Of a stretch of DNA of 64,000 nt, positions 33,001 to 41,295 are shown piece after piece (position 1 is the stretch's first letter; each line of letters opens with the position of its first letter). A program made the translations under genes and the position numbers. Below the pieces are notes generated by a model. That model did not search any database, was not told where the DNA came from, and was given only the letters and a program-made list of their open reading frames with translations. This DNA is from PLanc-01 sp035342095. GTDB taxonomy: Bacteria; Planctomycetota; Phycisphaerae; Sedimentisphaerales; Anaerobacaceae. The DNA lies in the NCBI GenBank assembly GCA_035342095.1, contig DAOQWL010000022.1, positions 5,062 through 69,061 of the forward strand, written 5' to 3'.

Positions 33001-35439
33001 ATACATCTGCGGCAGGGTCAGTCGCAGGGTGTGTGTTCCCACCTCAAGATCCATTGACCCCACGACCCATTTCGCCTTTCGGTCGGGGTCTGTCCAGGGG
33101 TTCTCCAACGTGAAGCCGGTGCTCCCCACATGGGCGTAGGTCGTCGGAGATAGCATCGTCTCTCCCGCAGCCCGGTGGTCGACCTGTACTGCAACCTCCG
33201 CACCATGGTGGTACATGGTCCAGCACTCGGCATAGTCCAGGAGTATACTGTACCGCCCGGCTGCACTTACTTCAAACTCGTATTCCGCCCACCCACCTGT
33301 CGGTTTGGCACGCAGTCCCGTCAGCACGTAGTAGGCTCGCGGATTGAGATGCTCGATCGACACGTCCTTGCTCCTGATGTGCTTGTCGGCATCGATGCCG
33401 ATCGTGCCGATTCGCCCGGCCATTTCCGAAGGTCTCAGGGGCGTCTCATAGGGGACCCATGTGTCGCCGAGGATGTCCGCCAGCGCACCTCCCGTCCAGA
33501 GACAGCCGCAGAAGGCCAGGCGATCCCGTGATTCAACGGGCACGCGCAGCACATAGCTGAGGAAGGTGTCCACCGCATCGTCGCCATCGAGCGACCATTG
33601 AATCGCACCATCGAGGACCGTGCCGCCGCCTGCGTCCACCACCGTAGTCCCTGCCGGCAGATACTCTGTTAGCGATACCCGCTTCGGTCTTTGACCGGAG
33701 TCGATTCGCAGGGACAGCGAGACGCTGAGTTCACCTGCGTCTCCATATGAAGCAGGCAGGAGGCGTTCGGCATAGCTGCCCTCCAGGGGCGGGGGCGGCT
33801 TCAAGGAATAGGTCAGGTCTGTGTACTCGTTGTTACTGCGATCTGTTATCCTCGCTGCGAAACGACCCGCGCCGGGCGTCTCCGTAGCGTACACATGATC
33901 GAAGCTGATTGTGTTGACGCCCTTGTGGAGGACGAAATCGACCGCCTGCTCCTGGTTGCCGTCCCATCCATGGCGATCCAGCACCAGCACACCGTCGTTC
34001 CAGAATCGCACGTTGCCGAAGTGTCGGAATCGCAGGCGTGCCTGCCGTTCCGTCGGAGAACGTACATAGAGCGCGTAGATCTGGGTGGACTCTCCCACCA
34101 CCACTCCGTCGGCGAAGACCCCGGCCTCGTCATACTGGGCCGTCCAGACCAGCACCGGCGCCGTAGCGGAACCCCCGACTTCTGCAACATCGTAGATGAG
34201 ACCTTCACAGGGAGTGAAGGTCGTCTGCCCGGCGCCGAAGGCGAGTGAGCTGGGAACAGGCGGATAGAAGGTCAGCAGGTGATCCGCGGGATTCTGGCCG
34301 AGATGCAGGAACCACTTGATAGCGCCTTCCAGCTTGCCTTGATCGGGCGAGGGAGCAGTCGTGAAATGCCAGACGGGCCCCGTCCACACCAGGCCATTGG
34401 GCTCCGTCACATCGACCCGCCAGTAATACGTGGTGCCGGGCGCCAACGGACCCGGGGCGTACTGCATTTGCTGAATCGAGCCCTTGAAGTGCAGCGACGA
34501 TTTGTCCGCCTGAGCCATCGCATCCTGTGACAGGCCGAAGTACACATCGTGGGAAACGATGTTCGGATCCGCTTTCCAAAGAAGGGTGACGGTGTGATCC
34601 GCGTCGAGTGCCCCATCGGCCGGTTGCGGCTGCCTCGCCGTCGGCGGGGATCCACCCAGCATATACGCGATGGCGTTGAGGAACACCCGGGCTCCTTCCC
34701 TGGTGAGGTTGTAGACGCCCTGAATCGACCCGCTGGATGCGCCGGCAATGAAGAGCATGCGCCTGGCCGCAGGACTCTGCGCCGTGGCTTCACAGAATGG
34801 CTGCCCAGGCGACCATTCCGCAATGACGACGTCCCCATTGTCGGCACGGCGGGCCAGAACACGACCATTGCCCGCCGATTCCTCTGTGATGAAGAGGGTC
34901 GAACTGTCCTGAACGCTCGAATCCATATAGACCAGGTCGATCCCATGATCCGCCGGCGCATCGGTAAACAAAGGGTGGTTCCGATCCTCCATCCGAAGGG
35001 TGTGCCAGGAGTTCATGTAGACACTGCAAGACGGCGGCAGCCATCCCCAATGATCGGCCAATCCGACGGTGGCGATCAGCGAAATCAGCGGCTTGGTTAC
35101 CCCGTTCCACTGCTGGGCTTCACTGCCTTGCGTATACATCCACGGGCTCACGTTCGGACTCACGATGACCAGGTCCGCTGTGTTAAGAGCCGCGATCTTC
35201 CCCTCATCCAGCGTCTGCCAGTACTTTGCCTGAGCGTCAACGGTATGCCCGTTGTCTTTGAGCAGCATTACCCACCCACGGTCATCGGCCTGCAAGCTGG
35301 TTCCTTGATCGCTGGACACCCAGATGATGTGTGCTGCCATGGCATGGCTGCCCGCCATGAACACCGGGATGCCCCATGCAATCGCAAGGATGCAGCAACA
35401 TAGCGACCGTCTCTTCGAGCACGACGCACGCTTCTCCAT
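30076..35439 (-). CDS. Giant secreted multidomain protein with heparinase II/III-like C-terminal part
   Basis: A 1787-residue exported protein (signal CCCILAIAWGIPVFMAGSHA). Modules by eye: a flavodoxin/ThuA-like domain (about 35-250; IIWVSSDQGTSLQADDRGW, LVIVSPNVSP); a fibronectin-type unit (VTLLWKADPNIVSHDVYFGL to YYWRVDVTEPNG); a PA14-like beta domain (ARLRFRHFGNVRFWNDGVLV); a DUF11-like unit (LTEYLPAGTTVVDAGGGT); a CBM-like sandwich (AAGRYSILLDYAECW); a long alpha/alpha toroid (PDGSFRNEPGSYGDSSFRYP); and a C-terminal beta-sheet part (CIQFPEYLFDAYFVQSKDGS). The last two fit the heparinase II/III and alginate-lyase superfamily, so uronic-acid polysaccharide cleavage is plausible. Catalytic residues could not be assigned. 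The ATG at 35439 has GGAAGGGG upstream. Confidence 0.82.
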   Translation of the reverse strand: MEKRASCSKRRSLCCCILAIAWGIPVFMAGSHAMAAHIIWVSSDQGTSLQADDRGWVMLLKDNGHTVDAQAKYWQTLDEGKIAALNTADLVIVSPNVSPWMYTQGSEAQQWNGVTKPLISLIATVGLADHWGWLPPSCSVYMNSWHTLRMEDRNHPLFTDAPADHGIDLVYMDSSVQDSSTLFITEESAGNGRVLARRADNGDVVIAEWSPGQPFCEATAQSPAARRMLFIAGASSGSIQGVYNLTREGARVFLNAIAYMLGGSPPTARQPQPADGALDADHTVTLLWKADPNIVSHDVYFGLSQDAMAQADKSSLHFKGSIQQMQYAPGPLAPGTTYYWRVDVTEPNGLVWTGPVWHFTTAPSPDQGKLEGAIKWFLHLGQNPADHLLTFYPPVPSSLAFGAGQTTFTPCEGLIYDVAEVGGSATAPVLVWTAQYDEAGVFADGVVVGESTQIYALYVRSPTERQARLRFRHFGNVRFWNDGVLVLDRHGWDGNQEQAVDFVLHKGVNTISFDHVYATETPGAGRFAARITDRSNNEYTDLTYSLKPPPPLEGSYAERLLPASYGDAGELSVSLSLRIDSGQRPKRVSLTEYLPAGTTVVDAGGGTVLDGAIQWSLDGDDAVDTFLSYVLRVPVESRDRLAFCGCLWTGGALADILGDTWVPYETPLRPSEMAGRIGTIGIDADKHIRSKDVSIEHLNPRAYYVLTGLRAKPTGGWAEYEFEVSAAGRYSILLDYAECWTMYHHGAEVAVQVDHRAAGETMLSPTTYAHVGSTGFTLENPWTDPDRKAKWVVGSMDLEVGTHTLRLTLPQMYEADKVLTTANDGRPVIARIILTNYPCLELPNTGDPHHLDSYEHGPALLADHREIETLSNGRRQVTFHSTFRSLSQGSEVYSLRGRVRPRVGQDIALFEIVSIEPEVFYLAPDGSQAFTLVVRSTVPVPNDYSELVEIWVQGAPSSPSVKLHLLSAAENYLTLPPYKQPQFPWDYKPLFGEVLYFSQISTKLMDPPQKFLPSAEDLGLQEGRYERDPIQFLQEQFAKGALPSVQGLFAEKSWNAANPDWTWGQIWSRELATLYWHDNAAQAELYIKRLAEFFPLYPVERRWDWSQPIQLPNITYDVPAISCLTAHVRACQEDRIDDSEQFKILHNLVLPILQSYCDGLRMPMTLRDDVPAGSRDLPVSGLPYGATGNPVDAVSTWYVRLGEDLYMMRWPNGPSTLGLSEPLRKSYPKGTPVIPWHYYEELELECRDIMSLIALGAASRDPAVIDEVMSVFSEILHKMTVFLPDGSFRNEPGSYGDSSFRYPEALLKAKLLFARDVDELVSAEALDKIHNALVHDLQFTFSNGNKPHLNNGGCMNQLTRPYTNSWDRVCGPLSALEELFPEDRDTIHRYNTVLQQEWLKVPGTTIDNENFVIPGWGYAMLRAPDAPWDRRMETLLSSKFLLSDPGDHVSRDCLGIVLYGLGTILTPRYGYSWIGYLPPFLNQMMIDGTWQDYSNAYYGSFWHFDGRRELPCAVAHTGDGNDCSDLEQDMSRWCIQFPEYLFDAYFVQSKDGSVHQYDWSLINMGELEILEPAGLVWQPCDTFLAGYWPAGSVPEARTIAGRPSGRIVAQWNVSNRTWVPRGDPTLLRYPPVHSGRLRMTMADAGPGSLINAQIGYTEELQANSQDILVVRKSAVHQAFITAFEAMADKSQGHVHDVQIIETGGGQQLVKVITSSGEDWVYLSGRWNDRTDGDEPLAGITTDADIVVWRVEDGSVTKSYLANGSYALTPAGHWQFESVGNHYLENEN

Positions 35440-35536
35440 ATTCACCCCTTCCGTTGCGATGTGATCTGTATGTGGGCGCCCTGCCACGGTCCGTTGCACG
35501 CATGGGCTGGAACAACACTGGTGTCTCACAGCGCTT

Positions 35537-35566
35537 ATTGTACCGCTTTTCGGTCCGGTGCGCCAA
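35537..35566 (-). promoter_or_regulatory. Promoter candidate for the 1787-aa gene
   Basis: On the minus strand TTGGCG (35566-35561), 18-base spacer, TACAAT (35542-35537), about 100 bases before the start codon. Confidence 0.4.
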
Positions 35567-35649
35567 GACCTTTCGGAAATGCTGCTTCCTGTGGCGGTCG
35601 AGACCGATTTCGCTCCGCAAGCCATGGCCCCAGATAGGTCGCTACGTGG

Positions 35650-35678
35650 ATGACTTTTCGAGCTGTGACTGCTATAAT
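35650..35678 (+). promoter_or_regulatory. Promoter for the CotH/lamin-tail gene
   Basis: ATGACT (35650-35655), 17-base spacer, perfect TATAAT (35673-35678). It diverges from the promoter at 35537-35566 in the 323-base region between the two giants; nothing else is seen there. Confidence 0.5.
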
Positions 35679-35762
35679 GCAACTGGAATCACGGCGGAGG
35701 ATCCGTGGGGTCGGCCAGGGTACAAGGGCAAAAGACTGCAAAGTGAGGATGGGAATCGACAG

Positions 35763-38700
35763 ATGGGCGTGTCCAGACAGATCGTGCTTTCGATAGTGCT
35801 TGTGCTGGCGTTCTATGCTCCGCTGTGGGGGCAGCAGGGCGCGGTGGTCATCAACGAGATTCACTACGATCCCGACCTCAACTATGAATGGGTCGAGTTC
35901 GTCGAGCTGCACAACCCCGGTTCGACCGGCGTGGACCTTTCCGGCTGGTACTTCGACGAGGGGATCTCCTTCACGTTCGGCCCGGGCGCGACGCTTCCCG
36001 CAGGTGGCTACGTCGTCGTGGCCCAGGACCGCAACCACGTCCTGACCAAGTGGAGCACGGCGGGGAAGGTCTTCGGCCCCTTCGATGGCCGGCTCAGCAG
36101 CGAAGGCGAAAGGCTGGTCCTTCGCGACGCGACCGGCGTCATCGCCGATGAGGTCGAGTACCAGCTTGGATTTCCCTGGCCGACGGTGGGCGATCCCGTG
36201 CCGGAGAGCGCCCTCGGCAAGTCCCACTCGATCCAATTGGTGAACCCGCAGCTCGACAACGACCTCGGGGGCAGTTGGCGTTCCGCGTCGCCCACGCCGG
36301 GCGGTCGCAACAGCGGTGTCTTCGCGGAGAACACGCCTCCCCACATCCGCCAGGTCCGACACCTGCCCCACGAGCCCGGCTCGGGCGACATCGTCACGAT
36401 CACCGCCAAGGTCACCGACTCCGACGGCGTCGAAATGGTGACGCTCGCCTATCAGATCCTGGACCCCGGCGACTACGTCCCGGTGACGCTGCCCAACTAC
36501 CCCTCCAGCAACCCGGCCACGATCCCGAACTCCGCTTATAACAAGAATTGGCAGATGCTCCCGATGCGCGACGACGGGCTCGGCGGCGACTCGGTCGCAG
36601 GCGACAGCGTCTACACTGCCCAACTGCCTTCCTCGCTGCAGCGGCACCGACGGCTCGTGCGGTACCGCCTGTTCGCCCTCGACGGCCAGGGCTACGATCT
36701 GCAAGTGCCCTATGCGGACGATCCGCAGGCGAATTTCGCGTACTTCGTCTACGACGGCGTCCCCGCCTGGAGCGGCGCGATTCAGCCGGGCAGCTCGGAT
36801 GCCCGCCGGTCCGCGGTCGTCACCTACAGCGAGGACCTGATGCGGTCGCTGCCGGTCTACCATCTGATCGCCAGGGCGACGGACATCCAGAACTGCCTCT
36901 TCAACGGCTCCTACGACAACACGGCCTACTACTTCTCGGGCACCCTCGTCTACGACGGCCAGGTCTACGACAATATCCACTTCCGCGTTCGCGGCCAGGC
37001 CTCCACCTTCCAGACCGGCAAGAACAAGCTCAAGATCGACTTCAATCGCGGCCACTACTTCCAGGCCCGTGACGACTACGGCCGGAAATATCGGGAGAAA
37101 TGGGACAAGATGAACGTCGGCACCGGCGTCTGTCCCTGGTGGCAGTACCCGCACCCAGGCGGTTGGGACGTGGGCACGCGTGGGATGGTGATGAACGAGG
37201 CCCTGGCGTTTCGCCTGTACAACATGGCCGGCGTGCCGAGCTGCTACACCAACTACTTCCAGCTTCGCATCATCGACGCGGCTGCGGAGGCCGTAGCGGG
37301 CAACCAGTACGAAGGGGACTTCTGGGGCCTGTATTTCGCCATCGAGCACCCCGACGGCGCATTCCTCGACGAGCACGGCCTGCCCGACGGCAATGTCTAT
37401 CGCATGGACGGCGGCGCCAACCCGACGCACCAGGGACCAACGAGGATCGCCAACGGGTCCGATGTGTCGAGCCTCATCAACGGGCTCAGCAGCGGCCAGA
37501 CGCAGGCCTGGTGGGCGCAGAACGTCAACCTGCCCAACTACTACAGCTCCAAGGCTATCGGCGTGGCGATCAACGATTCCGACCGCCGGCCCCAGTCCAA
37601 CTGCGTCTACTACTGCGATTCCGAGACGAACCAGTGGTGGGTGTTGCCGTGGGATTTGGACCTGACGTTCGAGTGGGCGACACACTACACGGATTGGGAG
37701 CACTTTCGCTACGCGCTCATCTATCCGCAGTATCGGATCGCCTGCGACAACCGGGCCAGGGAGCTGCTCGACCTGCTGCTCAGCAGCGACCAGGTTGGGC
37801 AGGTCATCGACGAGATCGCTTCGATCATCGCCACTCCCTACGACGGCAAGACGTTCGTCGAGGCCAACCGGGCCATGTGGGACTACCATCCTCGCACCAA
37901 TCGCAAAGGCCAGTTCTACGCGAACAACGAGTTTCTCACGACCAAGGACTGGGCGGGCCTGATCGAGTACTACAAGACGTTCCTTTCGCCCAAGGGCTTC
38001 TCCGACGTGGGTTCGGGCAGTTACGGCGTCTACGCTCTGCTGGCGGACGCTACGGATTCCGCGATTCCGAACACCCCGGTCGTCTCCTATGCCGGCGCCG
38101 CCGGATACCCGCCAAACGGCCTGACCTTCCGTGCGACCGCGTTCAGCGATCCGCAGGGATTGAACACCTTCGCATCGATCCAATGGCGCATCGCAGAGGT
38201 CGAGCCCAACACGCCGATCGCTCCGCCTCTCGAATCGTCGCAGAGCGGCGCCGTCGGCCAGGCGACATCGGACACAGAGGCGTCCCCCGTCGGATCGGGT
38301 GTCGCGTACCAGGGAAGACGCGGCAAGTACGAGATCGACGCCCTCTGGGAAAGCGAGGAGATCGCGACGACCGCCGGCGTCAACGCAGCGATCCCGGCCA
38401 GCGTAGTCGAGTCGGGTCATACCTATCGGGTCCGCTGCCGCATGAAGGACGCGACCGGCCGATGGAGTCACTGGTCCCAGCCCGTCCAGTTCGAGACCGG
38501 CGCCCCGTTGCCCTCTCGCCTCCTCAGCGATTTGCGCGTGACTGAGATCATGTACAATCCTCCCGATGCGGACCCGGGCAAGGGCGAACTGGCCCTGGAG
38601 AACAACAGCTTCGAGTTCATCGAGTTGCGCAATATCGGCTCGACGACGCTCGATCTGACGGGAGTCTCGTTCGAGAAGGGCATCGCCTTCCGTTTCGCGG

Positions 38701-39029
38701 GCAGCCGGGTCGAGAGCCTTCCTTCGGGCGGTTTCGTCCTGGTGGTGCAGAACGAGGCGGCCTTCACGTCCCGTTACGGCGGGGAACTGGCCGACTTGAT
38801 TGCCGGCCAGTATGACGGCAAGCTGGCCAACGACGGCGAAACCCTCCGCTTGGTGGACTACTGGAATGGGACCATTGCCCAGTTCGACTACAGCGACGAC
38901 TGGTTCCCGACCACCGACGGCGGCGGCTTCTCGCTGACCCTGGCGGATCCGCAGAGCGACCCAAATGCCTGGAACGAGCCGGCCTCCTGGCGTCCGAGCG
39001 CGACTCCCGGCGGTTCTCCGGGCCGGTAA
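35763..39029 (+). CDS. Secreted CotH-kinase-family protein flanked by lamin-tail domains
   Basis: A 1088-residue exported protein (signal IVLSIVLVLAFYAPLWGQQG). An N-terminal lamin-tail domain (VVINEIHYDPDLNYEWVEFV) is followed by a beta-rich linker and a CotH domain. The CotH domain includes HFRVRGQASTFQTGKNKLKI, FWGLYFAIEHPDGAFLDEHG, GNVYRMDGG and WWVLPWDLDLTFEW. A Fn3-like piece and a second lamin-tail domain (VTEIMYNPPDADPG... FEFIELRNIGSTTLDLTG) follow. CotH proteins are secreted atypical kinases; the spore-coat member phosphorylates coat proteins. In Planctomycetota this LTD-CotH-LTD layout is common and the substrate unknown. The ATG at 35763 gives the signal peptide. Confidence 0.92.
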   Translation: MGVSRQIVLSIVLVLAFYAPLWGQQGAVVINEIHYDPDLNYEWVEFVELHNPGSTGVDLSGWYFDEGISFTFGPGATLPAGGYVVVAQDRNHVLTKWSTAGKVFGPFDGRLSSEGERLVLRDATGVIADEVEYQLGFPWPTVGDPVPESALGKSHSIQLVNPQLDNDLGGSWRSASPTPGGRNSGVFAENTPPHIRQVRHLPHEPGSGDIVTITAKVTDSDGVEMVTLAYQILDPGDYVPVTLPNYPSSNPATIPNSAYNKNWQMLPMRDDGLGGDSVAGDSVYTAQLPSSLQRHRRLVRYRLFALDGQGYDLQVPYADDPQANFAYFVYDGVPAWSGAIQPGSSDARRSAVVTYSEDLMRSLPVYHLIARATDIQNCLFNGSYDNTAYYFSGTLVYDGQVYDNIHFRVRGQASTFQTGKNKLKIDFNRGHYFQARDDYGRKYREKWDKMNVGTGVCPWWQYPHPGGWDVGTRGMVMNEALAFRLYNMAGVPSCYTNYFQLRIIDAAAEAVAGNQYEGDFWGLYFAIEHPDGAFLDEHGLPDGNVYRMDGGANPTHQGPTRIANGSDVSSLINGLSSGQTQAWWAQNVNLPNYYSSKAIGVAINDSDRRPQSNCVYYCDSETNQWWVLPWDLDLTFEWATHYTDWEHFRYALIYPQYRIACDNRARELLDLLLSSDQVGQVIDEIASIIATPYDGKTFVEANRAMWDYHPRTNRKGQFYANNEFLTTKDWAGLIEYYKTFLSPKGFSDVGSGSYGVYALLADATDSAIPNTPVVSYAGAAGYPPNGLTFRATAFSDPQGLNTFASIQWRIAEVEPNTPIAPPLESSQSGAVGQATSDTEASPVGSGVAYQGRRGKYEIDALWESEEIATTAGVNAAIPASVVESGHTYRVRCRMKDATGRWSHWSQPVQFETGAPLPSRLLSDLRVTEIMYNPPDADPGKGELALENNSFEFIELRNIGSTTLDLTGVSFEKGIAFRFAGSRVESLPSGGFVLVVQNEAAFTSRYGGELADLIAGQYDGKLANDGETLRLVDYWNGTIAQFDYSDDWFPTTDGGGFSLTLADPQSDPNAWNEPASWRPSATPGGSPGR

Positions 39030-39057
39030 AAACCTTGCACGGGCGGCAAGCCGGGAG

Positions 39058-39086
39058 TTTACTCCTCGTACGCAGGCGCGTATAAT
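39058..39086 (+). promoter_or_regulatory. Sigma70-type promoter for ilvC
   Basis: TTTACT (39058-39063), 17-base spacer and perfect TATAAT (39081-39086). The leader to the ATG at 39160 is about 67 nt. Confidence 0.6.
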
Positions 39087-39159
39087 CACCCCCTGAAGGC
39101 CGTGGCATTTCGGCATTCGCATTCGATGCCCATTGGGATATAGAAAGGAGACCCACAAG

Positions 39160-40164
39160 ATGGCAGCAAAGATCTATTATGAGAAAGATGCTCCGATCGG
39201 GCCGCTTCAGGGCAAGAAGGTGGCCGTGATCGGGTTCGGCTCGCAGGGGCACGCCCACAGTCTGAACCTTCGCGATAGCGGAATCGAGGTGGCGGTCGCG
39301 GAACTGCCCAACACGGACAACTTCAAGCTGGCGGTCGAGCACGGGTTCAAGCCGGGCGATATCAAGACCGCGATCGAGGGCGCCGCACTGATCATCGTGA
39401 CGCTGCCGGACGAGGTTCAGGGCAAGGTGTACGCCGGCCAGATCGCGCCGAACCTCAAGGCCGGACAGACGATGGGCTTCTGCCATGGGTTCAATATCCA
39501 CTTCGGGTACATCGTGCCGCCGAAGGAGATCAACGTCGTGATGATCGCGCCGAAGGGGCCGGGCCATCTCGTTCGCAGCGAGTTTGCCAAAGGTGGCGGC
39601 GTCCCGTGCCTGGTCGCGGTCCAGCAGGACGCCACCGGCACCGCCAGGCAGATCGCCCTGGCCTGGGGTCATGGCATCGGCGGCGCCCGCGCCGGCATCC
39701 TGGAAACCACCTACAAGGAGGAGACGGAGACGGACCTGTTCGGCGAGCAGTGCGTCCTGTGCGGCGGCCTCTCCGCTCTGATCAAGGCGGGGTTCGAGAC
39801 CCTCGTCGCCGCGGGCTACCAGCCGGAAATCGCGTACTTCGAGTGCATGCACGAGGTCAAGCTCATCGTGGACCTGATGTACCAGGGCGGCCTGAGCTAC
39901 ATGCGGTACAGCATCAGCAACACCGCCGAGTACGGGGACCTGAGCCGCGGGCCGCGGATCATCACCGACCAGACCCGGGCGGAGATGAAGAAGATCCTCG
40001 GCGAGATCACCTCTGGCGCGTTTGCCAAGGAGTGGGTCAACGAGTACCAGACCGGTCTGAAGAACTTCAATGCCTTGTACGAGAAGGACCACGCCAGCCA
40101 GCTCGAGACCGTCGGTCGCAAGCTCCGCAAGATGATGAAGTGGATTGACTCGAAGGAACTGTAG
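39160..40164 (+). CDS. ilvC: Ketol-acid reductoisomerase (class I)
   Basis: The enzyme isomerises and reduces acetolactate or acetohydroxybutyrate in branched-chain amino acid synthesis. The N-terminal Rossmann domain has VIGFGSQGHAHSLNLRDSG. The C-terminal knotted domain has the metal-binding ETDLFGEQCVLCGG and HEVKLIVDLMYQGGL. At 334 aa it is class I (short). The cofactor-specificity loop after beta-2 reads AELPNTDNFK (47-56), without the Arg/Ser residues that usually hold the NADPH phosphate and with Glu48 and Asp53 instead; NADH preference is predicted. AAAGGAG precedes the ATG; the longer frame from 39133 is not needed. No other ilv gene is adjacent. Confidence 0.96.
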   Translation: MAAKIYYEKDAPIGPLQGKKVAVIGFGSQGHAHSLNLRDSGIEVAVAELPNTDNFKLAVEHGFKPGDIKTAIEGAALIIVTLPDEVQGKVYAGQIAPNLKAGQTMGFCHGFNIHFGYIVPPKEINVVMIAPKGPGHLVRSEFAKGGGVPCLVAVQQDATGTARQIALAWGHGIGGARAGILETTYKEETETDLFGEQCVLCGGLSALIKAGFETLVAAGYQPEIAYFECMHEVKLIVDLMYQGGLSYMRYSISNTAEYGDLSRGPRIITDQTRAEMKKILGEITSGAFAKEWVNEYQTGLKNFNALYEKDHASQLETVGRKLRKMMKWIDSKEL

Positions 40165-40220
40165 TTCCCGGGTCGTGATTCCGAGATCCCGTTCTCTACC
40201 GGGCGCGAAAGGAGAGCCCT

Positions 40221-41054
40221 ATGACCATCGGCAGACTCTGTGCTCCAGGGCGCAAAGCCCGCGCGGCGAGAGTCCTGTTGGGCATGGCGGCTCTCCTCTC
40301 CGTGTCCGTACTCTCCGGCTGCGGCGCCGATGAATATCTGTCGTCGAAGTCGCCCTATGCCAGGCTCGCGACGCCCTACGCGGTCACGCAGCTCGGGCGC
40401 AGCACTTCGCTCGATGTGCTCAACGTCGCCCACGATCCCGCCTACCCGTTCATCCGGGACAAGCGAGCGCGCGTCCTGCTGACCCAGGGCGACACGGTCG
40501 TCGGCTACTCCGGCCAGACGGGCAACACCCGTCGGACCTGGCTGAACCTGATCGCCTTCGACGAGTTCCGCATGACCGCCCGGCGCAAGTACTTCTTCTG
40601 TGTCGACGAGCGGGCCAGGCGGGCGCCGGACAATCCCAAGCAGGCGCTCTTTCCCGCGCGCAAGGGCGTCCTTCTGGACGCGGAATTCATCATCGATCCC
40701 GAGGTCCTCACGACGCCTTATGCGACGGAGGACGCTCAGCGGATCGAGATTGTCCGCTGGCTCGCGGACCAGTTCCGCCGGGATCTCACCACGCTGGTCG
40801 GCAATCCCAAGAACCCCGCCCAGGGCGACCAGTCTGTCCTGCTGGCCGGCATGATGGTCAGCCAGATCTTTCAGGGGGTTCTCGCGGAACTGAGCCAATC
40901 CCCGGGCCGGGCCAGGAACCTCAGCGACGAAACGGGTGTCCGTTTCCCCCACATGAGTCTGCGCGAGGGCCACATCCGCCTGCTCACGCAGAACGACCTC
41001 GGCGCGGTCAAGATCCGCGTCAACCTACCCATCACCGCCGCGAAGAAGAGGTAG
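40221..41054 (+). CDS. Lipoprotein of unknown function
   Basis: A 277-residue protein with a lipoprotein signal (LLSVSVLSGC, Cys34), so it is membrane-anchored outside the cytoplasm. The mature part has mixed alpha/beta sequence, including LLTQGDTVVGYSGQTGN, RRKYFFCVDER and MMVSQIFQGVLAELSQSPG. I recognise no family or catalytic motif. It has AAAGGAGAG before the ATG and lies 56 bases after ilvC; co-transcription is possible without implying shared function. Convergent with the creatininase-like gene. Confidence 0.85.
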   Translation: MTIGRLCAPGRKARAARVLLGMAALLSVSVLSGCGADEYLSSKSPYARLATPYAVTQLGRSTSLDVLNVAHDPAYPFIRDKRARVLLTQGDTVVGYSGQTGNTRRTWLNLIAFDEFRMTARRKYFFCVDERARRAPDNPKQALFPARKGVLLDAEFIIDPEVLTTPYATEDAQRIEIVRWLADQFRRDLTTLVGNPKNPAQGDQSVLLAGMMVSQIFQGVLAELSQSPGRARNLSDETGVRFPHMSLREGHIRLLTQNDLGAVKIRVNLPITAAKKR

Positions 41055-41151
41055 GGGCACACTGACCCGGCGCTCTCCCTCGCATGTTTCTCGGCAACTC
41101 GTAGTACGCCGTCCATCTGGAAATGGTGGGCAAACGTCGCGGACACCGTTT

Positions 41152-41198
41152 GGAGTTCCGCCTTCAGGCGGGTTAAGACCGCGTAAACGCGGAACTCC
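41152..41198. repeat. Extragenic inverted repeat (GGAGTTCCGC type)
   Basis: Perfect 10-base arms GGAGTTCCGC (41152-41161) and GCGGAACTCC (41189-41198) with nested GC-rich pairing, lying between convergent genes. It may double as a terminator. Confidence 0.6.
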
Positions 41199-41253
41199 GA
41201 ACAGGCCATACGCGGATAGGCTGCTCACCGAATTAACGTGAACGGCGCAGTAG

Positions 41254-41270
41254 GGTGCGTACCACGCACC
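41254..41270. repeat. Short palindrome GGTGCGT-ACC-ACGCACC
   Basis: A perfect 7-bp stem with a 3-base loop, of a type seen dispersed in many bacterial genomes; 55 bases after the previous hairpin. Confidence 0.5.
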
Positions 41271-41295
41271 GTCTCACCCGACAGCCAATCTGCGG

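Noticed and set aside
35535..39158. 1207-codon open frame on the minus strand
   Set aside because: Antisense to the CotH gene; Val/Arg/Gly-rich composition typical of shadow frames.
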